A DNA stretch of 12,141 nucleotides from Chloroflexota bacterium (GCA_002696685.1 NZSI01000017.1:3426-15566), one strand, 5' to 3'. Positions 1-8,475 are shown, counted from the stretch's first letter. Made by a program: numbers and translations. Notes: generated by a model from the sequence alone, not told the origin.

Positions 1-486
1 AGTATAAGACAAATAAAGGACTCAACTACTACCAGGATATGTACAGGTGAAAATCTTTTTTACATGAGGGATTATTTACCTTATTTTCAACAACACGCTG
101 CGGATATGTTCATGATTGACGTGCCCTGGAATGGGTTCAGCCAATCCAAGAAAGTGGGAGATTTGGCCGAGGTTTTTCAGCATAACGTGGCTCCTCACAA
201 TTACTATAGCCATCTATCTACTTTTGTGAGTGCTTCTCTTTGTGCCTCTTTACCCAATATTCGAATTATGGAAATTGACATAGACGATGTGCCATGGAAA
301 GACGAATTGACAACTTCTAAGCCCGAAATTATTGATGGCTATATGACGGTTCCAGCTGGACCAGGTTGGGGGGCAGACATAAATGAGGAAGTTGCAAGAG
401 CCCATCCATGGAAAGGTACCAGGGTTGGATATAGTTCGAGGGGAAACACCCCGTCAGAACTGTCATATGGGTTACCTTCCATCTAA
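1..486 (+). CDS. Mandelate racemase/muconate lactonizing enzyme-family protein, C-terminal part (5' end outside window)
   Basis: The reading frame is open from base 1 to a TAA at 484-486, giving 161 visible residues; the N-terminal cap and first barrel strands lie upstream. An ATG at 64 falls inside conserved barrel sequence and is not the start. Family residues can be placed in order: the third metal-binding Glu in CTGEN (visible residue 17), the Asp of the His-Asp dyad in FMIDVPWNG (about 40), the catalytic His in VAPHNYYSH (66), the last-strand Glu in RIMEID (91), and the closing PAGPGWGADINEE motif. Enolase-superfamily enzymes of this group remove a proton alpha to a carboxylate, and many are sugar-acid dehydratases (gluconate, galactonate, tartrate). 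The exact substrate cannot be told from this fragment. It converges with the hydrolase gene, the two overlapping by 4 bases. Family assignment is firm; function is open. Confidence 0.9.
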   Translation, partial: SIRQIKDSTTTRICTGENLFYMRDYLPYFQQHAADMFMIDVPWNGFSQSKKVGDLAEVFQHNVAPHNYYSHLSTFVSASLCASLPNIRIMEIDIDDVPWKDELTTSKPEIIDGYMTVPAGPGWGADINEEVARAHPWKGTRVGYSSRGNTPSELSYGLPSI

Positions 487-1337
487 ATTTCTTCTGGAAT
501 AGGTTGTCCAGATTGAAGGGTTTTTATAAGAGTAGCGGCTGCCTGTGGACGCTCCATATACATGTTGTGGCCAGTGTTCATGACAGTGCAGAAGTGAATA
601 TTGTTTTTAATCCGTGAGAGTTCCTTGACAGGTTGAAAGATGCTTTGTCTATCCTCACTGGCCATAAAAAGTGTTGGAACCTCTAATTTTTGGAGAGTCG
701 GGAGCAAGTCAAAGTAGTCACCATCTCGATCTTTCCAACTCAGAGTCTGCGTTGCCCATTTCATGTCAAGCCGGCCATCTTCATTTATAAACGTCTCATG
801 CTCAACGACATCCCTGATCACCTCCGCTGTCCATTTTTTTGTTACCTTGTGCCTTGATAAAAGTTGGGTGAGCTCTTCCTTATCTGACCATGTGGTTCTG
901 GGTCGAGTTTCCCGAGCTGAAACCATTCGTTGAAATTTTTCATCCACGGTTATCATTGGTTCCAATAGAACAATGAAATTAAAGGCACTCGGTTTCCGAG
1001 CAGCGTAAAGTGCTAAGGCAATTCCTCCTGTGGAGTGGGCTACTACTGTGTCAGCATGTCCGTCAAAAACATTAGTCATAAAATTTTCGATGTTATACGA
1101 CCGTTCGACAAATCTATAGCCAGAAAATGGCCAATCGCTGTTGCCATGCCCGAAAAGATCCATTGCTGTTACGGTATGGGTTGAAGCTAATTTACGCGAT
1201 AATGCATCGAAACTTCTAGAGGTTCTCATGTCGCCATGTATTAGAAGTACTGTGGTATTTCCGGTTCCCATCTGCACATAATGCGACTTGAGTCCTTCTA
1301 GTTCCACAAAATGACTCTTGGGTTTCATCGGTTGCAT
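483..1337 (-). CDS. Alpha/beta hydrolase
   Basis: A 284-residue single-domain alpha/beta-hydrolase-fold protein with no signal peptide, so probably cytoplasmic. The oxyanion-hole motif LLIHGDM is at about 31-37. The nucleophile elbow is AHSTGG with Ser102; the usual first Gly of GxSxG is Ala here. The acid is probably Asp229 (ASEDR) and the base is His257 (NTGHNMYMERP). The cap lies at about 128-205. Such enzymes hydrolyse esters, lactones, C-C bonds or epoxides, and the sequence does not show which. It follows the MoaD-like gene after 90 bases on the same strand and may be the last gene of the Mo-hydroxylase operon, which would suggest an ester or lactone step in the same pathway (inference). 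The start is uncertain: ATG 1337 has only a distant AAGGTG about 20 bases upstream, and Met4 is an alternative. Its stop overlaps the convergent dehydratase-like gene. Confidence 0.9.
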   Translation of the reverse strand: MQPMKPKSHFVELEGLKSHYVQMGTGNTTVLLIHGDMRTSRSFDALSRKLASTHTVTAMDLFGHGNSDWPFSGYRFVERSYNIENFMTNVFDGHADTVVAHSTGGIALALYAARKPSAFNFIVLLEPMITVDEKFQRMVSARETRPRTTWSDKEELTQLLSRHKVTKKWTAEVIRDVVEHETFINEDGRLDMKWATQTLSWKDRDGDYFDLLPTLQKLEVPTLFMASEDRQSIFQPVKELSRIKNNIHFCTVMNTGHNMYMERPQAAATLIKTLQSGQPIPEEI

Positions 1338-1427
1338 GCCCGGTATTTCAGTTTTATCACCTTAGAGCGACTATAAGAGCCAGCTCCGCAGTGTTCTAGG
1401 ACTGACCTCTTAATCGAGAAGGTCGGT

Positions 1428-1694
1428 TCATCTCCCACCAGATATGGCTGGGAGAAAGTGAACTTCACTGTCTACCGAAACTTTCTCTATCATGCCTAAA
1501 GGAGTTATTTCCCCGTCAATTGCCACAGCTATATTAGGTTTCACCCTTCCCTCTTCAACTAGGCGTTTTTTAAAACCTGGGAACATGGAGTCGAGATTAT
1601 CAATTACCTGTCTTACATTACCACCCTCCACTGACACCCTTTGCTCCCCATTGGAGAGATTCTGCATCAGTGAAGGTATGAAAACAAGTGCCAT
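1428..1694 (-). CDS. MoaD/ThiS-like ubiquitin-fold small sulfur-carrier or modifier protein
   Basis: An 88-residue protein of MoaD/ThiS/CysO type. Supporting features are short beta-grasp length, VEGGNVRQVIDNLDSMFPG in the first half, and the C-terminal HFLPAISGGR. In this family the terminal Gly-Gly is adenylated and converted to a thiocarboxylate that donates sulfur, for example in molybdopterin synthase, or is conjugated to proteins. Here one Arg follows the Gly-Gly (Gly86-Gly87-Arg88), so the diglycine is not exposed as translated. The ATG lies 13 bases after the stop of the Mo subunit, with AGG a few bases upstream, so it is translated from the same message. Its position in a Mo-hydroxylase operon suggests a role in pterin cofactor synthesis or sulfuration. 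A CysO-like or protein-modifier role is possible, and no E1-like or JAMM protease gene is in the window. Confidence 0.85.
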   Translation of the reverse strand: MALVFIPSLMQNLSNGEQRVSVEGGNVRQVIDNLDSMFPGFKKRLVEEGRVKPNIAVAIDGEITPLGMIEKVSVDSEVHFLPAISGGR

Positions 1695-1707
1695 TAGAGA
1701 CCTAGAT

Positions 1708-3954
1708 TTATTCTGGGCTTGCGGATTGTATAGCCCCAGGGCTCATCGGCAGCTCTGTCATACGCTTTCCAGTAGCATCGTATATAGCATTTGCAATTGT
1801 GGGTGTCGGGGGGACTATGTTTGCCTCTCCAACCCCTCTGACTCCGAATGGGTGTCCTGGGTTTGCGACTTCTACTATAACTGTATCAATCATTGGAAGA
1901 TCGAGAGATGTTGGCATTCTGTAGTCAAGTAGACTGGAGTTTGTCATCGTTCCCTCGTCGTTCATGAAGTATTCTTCATTCAAGGCCCAACCAATACCTT
2001 GGACACTTCCCCCTTGCATTTGGCCTTCCACGTAACTTGGATGGATAGCCTTCCCTACGTCCTGAACGCATGTGAATCTTTCCACAGTGGCTTTACCGGT
2101 TTCGGGGTCTATTGAAACATCAGCGATATTACCTGCAAATGAGCCACCCACACCCGAGGGGTTGACTGAGGCTGAACCCGAAATACCACCTCCAGTGTCA
2201 CTAAGCTGTTCCGCCAATTCTTTGAAGGTCATCTTGAGTTCGGAATCACTCTGAGAACTTATAACGCCATCTTCCATCTGAAGGTTATTGGCATCAACAT
2301 CCCATATTTTTGCGGCTCTCTCAATGCATTGTTGTTTCACATCTTGGGCCGCTTCATACGCTGCCCATCCTGTAGCAAATGTTGTTCTACTGCCTCCGGT
2401 CACTGCGGTGAAACCGATTGTGTCCGTGTCTACAACGGTAGGCCTAACGTCTTCTACAGGAATTCCCAGAACCTCTGCTGCATGCATTGCTATAGAGGTT
2501 CTCGATCCACCGATATCTGTGGAGCCCTCTGTCAGATTGATTGAACCATCTTTGTTGACTGCTATGTTGCACGCCGAGTCAAACCCTATGTTGAACCAAA
2601 ACCCTATCGATACTCCTCTTCCGGTTCCTTCTGCTTTTGCAGACTGGTAATGAGGATGATCACGCATGGCTTCGAGCACTTCCTTTGCTCCAATCCTGCC
2701 AAACACTGGTCCATCAGGTCTTCTGGTTCCTTCTGTAGCAACATTTTTAAGTCGGAGTTCTATTGGGTCCATCCCAAGCTTTTCGGCCAATTCATTGACG
2801 GCCTGCTCAGCACCAAAAGCTGCGTTTGGAGCTCCAGGAGCTCTGTAGGCCGCTGTTTTTGGTTTGTTAACGACCACATCAAACCCATCAATTGTGGAGT
2901 TTTCAATATCATACGTGGAGAACACGCATTGAACCGCCGCTCCTACCGGAGACCCTGGGTATGCTCCAGCCTCCATTGCCATCCAGGCATATGCGGCAGT
3001 CATTGTACCGTCGTGTTTAGCCCCTATTTTAATTTTTATTTGGGAGCCCGGGGTAGGCCCTGATGCCTCAAAAGTTTCTTTTCTGCTCATTACTATTTTC
3101 ACAGGTGCCCCAGTTTTGCGGGAGAGTAGGGCAGCTACAGGCTCTAAATAAATCGGAATTTTCCCTCCGAATCCGCCTCCAATTTCAGTTGGGGTTACCC
3201 TGACCATCGAAACGGGCATGTCAAGTAACTCAGCCACGCTGTCCCTGACGACAAAAGACCCTTGTGTGCTGCACCAAATGTGCAGCCTTCCGTCATGACT
3301 CCATAGAGCAGTAGCGTTATGAGGTTCTATATATCCTTGGTGTACTGTTTTTGTGTTGTATTCACGCTCGACTATTACGTCGGCTTCTTCAAAGCCTTTT
3401 GCTATATCACCTTTCACATGTTGGGAATGAGAGGCAATGTTACTTACGACTCCTGTATCTTCTCCGAGCTCTTCAGTGGTTAAAGATTCGTGTAATATCG
3501 AGGCGTTTGATGCCATAGCCTCTTGGGTTGTCAATACTGGTGTGAGTACTTCGTATTCTACGTCGATGAGGCTGAGAGCTGATTCTGCAACGTGGGGATT
3601 AGAGGCCGCCACTCCAGCGATTGCCTGGCCCGCGTATAGGACCTTGTCACTCGCCAGTATATTGTCCTTTAACCATTTGTTACCGGCTTGGGGAAAATCT
3701 TTTGAAGTAACGACAGCCTTAACGCCGTCTAGCTTTTCCGCTTTGCTAGTGTCAATTGAAATTATTTTGGCGTGGGCATGTGGGCTTCTTAGAATTTTCC
3801 CCTGAAGTAACCCCGCTGCGTCAAAGTCAGCTCCATAGATTGCTCTGCCGGTTACTTTGTCTGCACCGTCATGGCGGACTGGTCTTGTGCCTATCACCTT
3901 GTAATCAGTATCGGTAGCCAGAACCATATTTCTTTCATAGTCGGCCGTTGTCAT
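1708..3954 (-). CDS. Molybdenum hydroxylase large (molybdopterin-binding) subunit, xanthine dehydrogenase/CoxL family
   Basis: At 748 residues it has the usual length for a separate Mo subunit (CoxL/XdhA type) of a three-subunit hydroxylase. The N-terminal aldehyde oxidase/xanthine dehydrogenase a/b hammerhead domain covers about 21-140 and the Mo-binding domain about 150-740. Cofactor motifs are GGGFGGK (259-265), AYRAPGAP (369-376), the EGSTDIGG loop (476-483), the EGQMQGG/VQGIGWAL region (643-657) and GVRGVGEANIVPP with the catalytic Glu710. It is not form-I CO dehydrogenase, because AYRCSFR is absent. Purine-oxidising enzymes have Glu directly after GGGFGGK; here it is Ile266, while the Arg of the AYR motif is kept (Arg371). 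A true xanthine dehydrogenase therefore seems unlikely; an aldehyde, N-heterocycle or aromatic substrate is open. No Tat signal is seen. The ATG follows the [2Fe-2S] subunit stop by 5 bases, with AGGAGG at 3965-3970. Confidence 0.96.
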   Translation of the reverse strand: MTTADYERNMVLATDTDYKVIGTRPVRHDGADKVTGRAIYGADFDAAGLLQGKILRSPHAHAKIISIDTSKAEKLDGVKAVVTSKDFPQAGNKWLKDNILASDKVLYAGQAIAGVAASNPHVAESALSLIDVEYEVLTPVLTTQEAMASNASILHESLTTEELGEDTGVVSNIASHSQHVKGDIAKGFEEADVIVEREYNTKTVHQGYIEPHNATALWSHDGRLHIWCSTQGSFVVRDSVAELLDMPVSMVRVTPTEIGGGFGGKIPIYLEPVAALLSRKTGAPVKIVMSRKETFEASGPTPGSQIKIKIGAKHDGTMTAAYAWMAMEAGAYPGSPVGAAVQCVFSTYDIENSTIDGFDVVVNKPKTAAYRAPGAPNAAFGAEQAVNELAEKLGMDPIELRLKNVATEGTRRPDGPVFGRIGAKEVLEAMRDHPHYQSAKAEGTGRGVSIGFWFNIGFDSACNIAVNKDGSINLTEGSTDIGGSRTSIAMHAAEVLGIPVEDVRPTVVDTDTIGFTAVTGGSRTTFATGWAAYEAAQDVKQQCIERAAKIWDVDANNLQMEDGVISSQSDSELKMTFKELAEQLSDTGGGISGSASVNPSGVGGSFAGNIADVSIDPETGKATVERFTCVQDVGKAIHPSYVEGQMQGGSVQGIGWALNEEYFMNDEGTMTNSSLLDYRMPTSLDLPMIDTVIVEVANPGHPFGVRGVGEANIVPPTPTIANAIYDATGKRMTELPMSPGAIQSASPE

Positions 3955-3959
3955 ACTCT

Positions 3960-4439
3960 TTACGCCTCCTGTAGTCTCTTGGCAGCGTCTTGGACTGCTC
4001 TAACGATTTTGTCATAGCCTGTGCACCGGCATAAGTTATTGGCGAGCCAAAACCTTATCTCGTGTTCAGTTGGGTTCGGATTTTGTTCTAGCAGTGCCTT
4101 GGATGAAATTATGAAACCTGGGGTGCAAATTCCACACTGCAAAGCTGCATTTTCTAGAAACGCTAGCTGCAGTGGATGGAGATTGCTCCCGTCCGCAACA
4201 CCTTCGATAGTTTCTATGTTTGCCCCTTCTGCTTCTACACCAAGTACAAGGCAAGCGGTGACTATGCGTCCGTCTATGTTGACGGTGCAAGCTCCACAGT
4301 TCCCATCGTTACAGCCCTCTTTGGTACCTGTTAGGCCTATCTCATCCCTAAGGCATTCAAGTAGGCTTTGTCTAGGTTCACACAGGAAATCGACGTGTTC
4401 CCCATTTATAGTTGTTTGTACGTATGTTTTTGCTGGCAT
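3960..4439 (-). CDS. Molybdenum hydroxylase small [2Fe-2S] subunit
   Basis: A 159-residue protein of normal length for the iron-sulfur subunit (CoxS/XdhC-type small subunit, not the XdhC chaperone). The N-terminal ferredoxin domain carries the plant-type [2Fe-2S] ligands in KEGCNDGNCGACTV (Cys43, 48, 51) plus Cys63. The C-terminal four-helix domain carries the second [2Fe-2S] cluster with QCGICTPG (Cys102, 105) and CRCTGYDKI (Cys137, 139). Gln101 next to Cys102 is the residue that contacts the pterin cofactor in the family. All eight cluster cysteines are present, so both clusters should form and relay electrons from Mo to FAD. The ATG abuts the TAA of the FAD subunit with no spacer, and GGGAG inside that gene's end is the likely ribosome site, which implies translational coupling. 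It is second in a medium-small-large operon. Confidence 0.97.
   Translation of the reverse strand: MPAKTYVQTTINGEHVDFLCEPRQSLLECLRDEIGLTGTKEGCNDGNCGACTVNIDGRIVTACLVLGVEAEGANIETIEGVADGSNLHPLQLAFLENAALQCGICTPGFIISSKALLEQNPNPTEHEIRFWLANNLCRCTGYDKIVRAVQDAAKRLQEA
3965..3970 (-). promoter_or_regulatory. Ribosome binding site of the Mo subunit inside the [2Fe-2S] gene
   Basis: AGGAGG on the minus strand lies 10 bases before the ATG at 3952-3954 and inside the last codons of the [2Fe-2S] subunit. This supports the chosen start and coupled translation within the operon. Confidence 0.75.
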
Positions 4440-5318
4440 TTAGCTCGCTCCCTGTGCTCTCTCTACTGCTGTGTTAAGGGCACGTCTTGTCAGAACATCA
4501 CAGAGATGTTTACGGTAGTCCGCGGTGCCTCTCATATCGGATATTGGTTTTGCTGCAGCCTTAGCGAGATCTGCAGCCTTCTGAATTACTTCTTCGCTGA
4601 CTGTTTGCCCAACGAGAGCCTCCCCTGCCTCCTCTACCAAGAGTGGAGTGGGTGCCACTGAGGCCAAGCTTACTCTCGCAGATGTAAATTTGCCGTCCTC
4701 AATAGTTACTGAGGCACCTACTCCCGCTACCGCAATATCCATCTCATTTCTGGGAATGAATCTAATGTAATTAGCTCCAAATCCGGCGCCATTGCTGGGA
4801 AAGTTAATAGATACCAGTAGTTCGTCGCTCCCAATGCATGATTGTCCAGGACCGGTGCATATATCTTCTACAGGGACCTCTCTTATACCAGAAGGACCTG
4901 CGATTGTCGCTACCGCTCTGTGTGCAATCATATTTGGGATTGAATCTCCGCTAGGAGCCGCGTTACAAAGGTTCCCACCGAATGAGGCACGCCCTTGAAT
5001 CTGGGTGCCACCTATGAGGGTGGCAGAGTCGTTCAAAGCAGAGAAATGGCTGTTTACATTGTCGTCGCCATAAATCTTGTAGCATTCAACTGCTGCTCCT
5101 ACAGTCAACCCTTTGTTGGCGTCATAACTGAGTTCGTTAAGTTCCGGAATGCTCTTTATGTCTACCACCACGTCAGGATTGATCCGAGGGTGTCCTGCTC
5201 TTAATTGAACTATCAGGTCCGTTCCCCCTGCCATAGCCCTAGCGGTTCCACCTGAATCTGAAAGAAGTTTGACAGCATCTTCTACCGTATTGGGTTTCTC
5301 AAAATCTATCCACTTCAA
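4440..5318 (-). CDS. Molybdenum hydroxylase medium (FAD-binding) subunit
   Basis: A 292-residue CoxM/XdhB-type FAD subunit. The FAD-binding PCMH-type domain shows AMAGGTDLIVQLR (about 28-40), the first flavin pyrophosphate loop, and QGRASFGGNLCNAAPSGDS (about 108-125), equivalent to the TIGGN loop of the family. The remainder, from about 180, matches the CO dehydrogenase flavoprotein C-terminal domain, ending in DYRKHLCDVLTRRAL. It passes electrons from the iron-sulfur subunit to a cytoplasmic acceptor or quinone. The start codon is TTG: AAGGAGG at 5326-5332 sits 7 bases upstream, and the protein begins MKWIDFEKPNTVEDAVKLL, as family members do. It is the first gene of the operon and follows a 249-base region after uvrA that holds several dyad symmetries, so the operon promoter is likely there. 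Confidence 0.96.
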   Translation of the reverse strand: MKWIDFEKPNTVEDAVKLLSDSGGTARAMAGGTDLIVQLRAGHPRINPDVVVDIKSIPELNELSYDANKGLTVGAAVECYKIYGDDNVNSHFSALNDSATLIGGTQIQGRASFGGNLCNAAPSGDSIPNMIAHRAVATIAGPSGIREVPVEDICTGPGQSCIGSDELLVSINFPSNGAGFGANYIRFIPRNEMDIAVAGVGASVTIEDGKFTSARVSLASVAPTPLLVEEAGEALVGQTVSEEVIQKAADLAKAAAKPISDMRGTADYRKHLCDVLTRRALNTAVERAQGAS

Positions 5319-5567
5319 AAGCCTTCCTCCTTATACTGCATCTGCAAGTTTTGTCACAAACACAAAGTTATCCATTTTTAACTTCTATTACCTTTATGAT
5401 GTACATACATGAACAAAAGAACCGGACCAACGCCAATGTGACAGCCCGATTTGCGGGATCAGTCTAACATATGGATTAAAGGGGAACAATAAACCGGATT
5501 AGTCACTATCTGTACAGAGGAAAAGATGGCTAAACTATATGTCTCTTGATGCCCAAAATACTTGGTG
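5319..5567 (-). promoter_or_regulatory. Leader and probable promoter region of the Mo-hydroxylase operon
   Basis: These 249 bases separate the uvrA stop from the FAD-subunit start; I see no gene in them. They contain dyads: TTTGT-C-ACAAA at 5350-5360, AAGTTA-N8-TAACTT at 5365-5384, ATGTACAT at 5399-5406, and a short CCCG-N5-CGGG at 5445-5457. No pair of -35 and -10 boxes is convincing. The cluster of dyads in front of a catabolic-type operon would suit transcription-factor binding, but no regulator gene is in the window. No strong terminator with a T-run follows uvrA. Confidence 0.4.
5326..5332 (-). promoter_or_regulatory. Strong ribosome binding site deciding a TTG start (FAD subunit)
   Basis: On the minus strand AAGGAGG lies 7 bases before TTG at 5316-5318. 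The match to the anti-Shine-Dalgarno is complete and no in-frame ATG precedes the conserved protein start, so the TTG call is well supported. Confidence 0.85.
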
Positions 5568-8447
5568 TTAGTCGGCCACAGCGCCCATTTGGATATCGGA
5601 TAGCAAAGTGTTTAGATATGAACCTGTGTGAGAGCCTTCAACTTTGGCTACATCTTCAGGGGTCCCCACGCAAACTATCTGCCCCCCCCTGTCTCCTGCA
5701 CCCGGTCCCATGTCAATTAGCCAGTCCGCATTCTTGATTAGATCTAGATGATGTTCTATTAGTACTACCGAGTTACCGGAATCAACCAAGCGGTGCATAA
5801 CTTTTAATAGCTGTGCGCAATCTTCAAATGATAATCCAGTCGTTGGTTCATCCAATATGTACAGCGTTTGTCCCGTTGCTCTTTTTGAGAGTTCGGTGGC
5901 AAGCTTGACTCTCTGCGCCTCTCCGCCACTTAGTTGAGTCGCTGGTTGTCCCAGCCTTATGTAACCCAATCCAACATCTTTTAGCGTCTGCAACTTGTTG
6001 CTGATTCTTGGGATGTTTGAGAATAAATCTACTGCTTCAGTCACGGTCATGGAGAGTACGTCAGCTATGCTATGACCCCTATAAAGTATTTCAAGGGCTT
6101 CCCTGTTATATCTATTCCCGCCACATTCTTCACAAGGTACGCTGACGTCAGGAAGGAATTGCATTTCGATATTTATCTGCCCATCTCCTGAGCATGCCTC
6201 ACACCTTCCTCCTTTGACATTAAAGGAAAATCTGCCAGGTTTATATCCTCTACTTCTCGCTTCAGGGACTTGTGCAAAAAGTTCTCTGATAGGAGTAAAA
6301 GTACCGGTATAGGTGGCAGGGTTACTCCTTGGAGTTCTACCAATTGGAGATTGATCAATGTTCACAACCTTATCCAGGTTGTCTATCCCGCGAATTTCTT
6401 TGAAGGATCCCGGACGGTCTCTAGAACGATAAAAGTGCTGGGCTAGCCTTTTGTAGAGTATCTCATTTATTAAAGTGCTTTTACCGGAACCAGATACACC
6501 AGTTACGCAAACAAATATACCTAGCGGGATGTCGACATCTATGTTTTTGAGGTTGTTTTGGGTCGCTCCAATGATATTGAGACAGGATCCGTTGGCGGTT
6601 CTCCTACTGGTGGGAATGTCGATCTTCTTTTTGCCTGATAAGTATTGTCCTGTAAGTGATCTAGGGTTGGACATCACTTTTTTGGGTGTTCCTGATGCAA
6701 CTATGTGCCCCCCGTGTTCCCCGGCTCCTGGACCTAAATCTACAATATGGTCTGCGGCCCTCATAATTGCTTCATCATGCTCAACTATAAGTACAGTGTT
6801 TCCAACATCCCTAAGACCTTTTAAGGTGTTGATTAGTCGAGCATCGTCGGCTGGGTGAAGACCTATAGAAGGTTCATCACACACATATAGGACTCCCATC
6901 AGTCCTGAGCCTATTTGAGTGGCTAGTCTGATCCTTTGTGCCTCTCCTCCGCTCAATGTTGAGGCTGTTCTGCTGAGAGTCAGATAGTCCAGACCTATGT
7001 TTAAAAGGAATTCGAGCCGAGACGCGATTTCTTTTAGGATCTGGGATCCTATTGAAATTTGTCTTTCAGTCAGTACGTCTTTATTACTCAGGTTGGTTGT
7101 CCATTCATAGCATGCTCTTACTGACAGGTCAGTTACGTCCATTATGGTGCTTTGGTTAACAATGACTGCGAGAGCTTCAGGCCTCAGTCGTTTTCCCTGA
7201 CAACTTTGGCAGGGAAGTGAGGTCATATAACGTTCGATGTCTTTTCTAACACTTTCGGATTCTGTCTCGGTATGTCGTCTCTCAAGATTATTAATCACTC
7301 CCTCGAATTTCGTCTTCCAACGGTAAGTTCTTCCCCTTCTTGTTTTGTGATTCACTTGGATTCTTTTGCCGCCCGTACCAAGGAGTATGGTGTTGAGTTC
7401 ATCATCAGTTAGTTCATCTATTGGAAGGTTAGGATTAAATCCTATCGCTTCGGCTAGTGACAGTAATTGGCTTGAATACCATGGGGACATGGATCCAGAA
7501 CGCGCCCAACCCACGATGCCACCGTCTGTGATTGATCGGGATTTATCTGGTATGACCAGATCTGGATCCACGATTAGCTTGTATCCTAGGCCAGAACAAA
7601 TATTGCAAGCACCGTGGGGATTGTTGAAGCTAAAAGTGCGTGGTTCTAATTCCCCCAGGTTCACATTGCAGTGCACGCATGCAAAGTCTTCAGAAAACAT
7701 CATCTCATCTCCACCCTGGACATCTATCATCACGAGACCTTCAGATTGAGATAGTGCCGCCTCTGCACTCTCTGTTACCCTTCCCTGATCAACCGATCGA
7801 TTAATAATTAATCTGTCTACAACCACATCTATGTTGTGCCATTTTTGTTTGTCTAAGTCGAATTTCTCCGACAAATCATGTGTTTCCCCGTTAACTCGAA
7901 CTCTAACGAAACCAGCGCGTCTCGCTGACTCAAAAACATCCCGATGCTCACCCTTTCTTCTCCTTACCACCGGTGCAAGTATTTGTATCCTGCTTTCATC
8001 GGGCAGCGACAGGATTGAATCGGCTATTTGTTGCACTGTTTGTTTTTGGATCACGCGCCCACACTTGAAGCAATGTGGTGTGCCTATACGAGCAAACAAA
8101 AGTCTGAGATAGTCGTAAATTTCGGTGACTGTACCGACTGTGGATCTAGGGTTGTGTGATGTTCCTTTTTGGTCAATTGAAATAGCTGGAGAAAGGCCCT
8201 CTATGTAATCCACTTCAGGCTTGTCCATCCGTCCTAGGAACTGTCGGGCATAGGAGGAAAGCGATTCTACATATCTTCGCTGGCCTTCAGCGTAAATCGT
8301 GTCAAAAGCCAGAGAGCTTTTGCCCGAACCGGATACTCCCGTAATAACAACCAACTTGTTTCTGGGTATTGTCACGTCAACGTTTTTGAGGTTGTGTTCC
8401 CTCGCACCTTTGACAATTATGTTTTTAGCCAACCCATTTGATGCCAA
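5568..8447 (-). CDS. uvrA: Excinuclease ABC subunit A (UvrA)
   Basis: At 959 residues it is full length for UvrA, the damage-recognition ATPase that loads UvrB in nucleotide excision repair. Seen in order: Walker [10 protein letters not shown] (37-45); a zinc module with Cys257, 260, 281 and 284; an extra Cys pair CQSC (413-416); signature LSGGEAQR (498-505); Walker [13 protein letters not shown] (521-532); second Walker [10 protein letters not shown] (650-658); second zinc module with Cys749, 752, 772 and 775; signature LSGGEAQR (839-846); and Walker [11 protein letters not shown] (863-872). All ATP and zinc residues are intact. The residue after DEPTTGL is Ser873, where most UvrAs have His. 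The start is TTG: GAGG lies 8 bases upstream and an in-frame TAA five codons upstream excludes a longer protein. It is divergent from the aminotransferase gene, and the Mo-hydroxylase operon follows on the same strand after 249 bases. Confidence 0.99.
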   Translation of the reverse strand: MASNGLAKNIIVKGAREHNLKNVDVTIPRNKLVVITGVSGSGKSSLAFDTIYAEGQRRYVESLSSYARQFLGRMDKPEVDYIEGLSPAISIDQKGTSHNPRSTVGTVTEIYDYLRLLFARIGTPHCFKCGRVIQKQTVQQIADSILSLPDESRIQILAPVVRRRKGEHRDVFESARRAGFVRVRVNGETHDLSEKFDLDKQKWHNIDVVVDRLIINRSVDQGRVTESAEAALSQSEGLVMIDVQGGDEMMFSEDFACVHCNVNLGELEPRTFSFNNPHGACNICSGLGYKLIVDPDLVIPDKSRSITDGGIVGWARSGSMSPWYSSQLLSLAEAIGFNPNLPIDELTDDELNTILLGTGGKRIQVNHKTRRGRTYRWKTKFEGVINNLERRHTETESESVRKDIERYMTSLPCQSCQGKRLRPEALAVIVNQSTIMDVTDLSVRACYEWTTNLSNKDVLTERQISIGSQILKEIASRLEFLLNIGLDYLTLSRTASTLSGGEAQRIRLATQIGSGLMGVLYVCDEPSIGLHPADDARLINTLKGLRDVGNTVLIVEHDEAIMRAADHIVDLGPGAGEHGGHIVASGTPKKVMSNPRSLTGQYLSGKKKIDIPTSRRTANGSCLNIIGATQNNLKNIDVDIPLGIFVCVTGVSGSGKSTLINEILYKRLAQHFYRSRDRPGSFKEIRGIDNLDKVVNIDQSPIGRTPRSNPATYTGTFTPIRELFAQVPEARSRGYKPGRFSFNVKGGRCEACSGDGQINIEMQFLPDVSVPCEECGGNRYNREALEILYRGHSIADVLSMTVTEAVDLFSNIPRISNKLQTLKDVGLGYIRLGQPATQLSGGEAQRVKLATELSKRATGQTLYILDEPTTGLSFEDCAQLLKVMHRLVDSGNSVVLIEHHLDLIKNADWLIDMGPGAGDRGGQIVCVGTPEDVAKVEGSHTGSYLNTLLSDIQMGAVAD

Positions 8448-8475
8448 AATTGCCGCCTCTTAGACCATATCTAGT

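Noticed and set aside
1492..4443. Several long open frames on the plus strand opposite the Mo-hydroxylase genes
   Set aside because: They lie antisense to proteins with full family motifs, have no ribosome sites or recognisable domains, and follow from codon bias on the coding strand.
3960..5318. Carbon monoxide dehydrogenase (coxMSL) on the basis of gene order
   Set aside because: Gene order matches, but the large subunit has AYRAPG where form-I CO dehydrogenase has AYRCSFR.
5552..5567. CCAA-N5-TTGG stem as a uvrA terminator
   Set aside because: Only 4 base pairs and no T-run; too weak to call.
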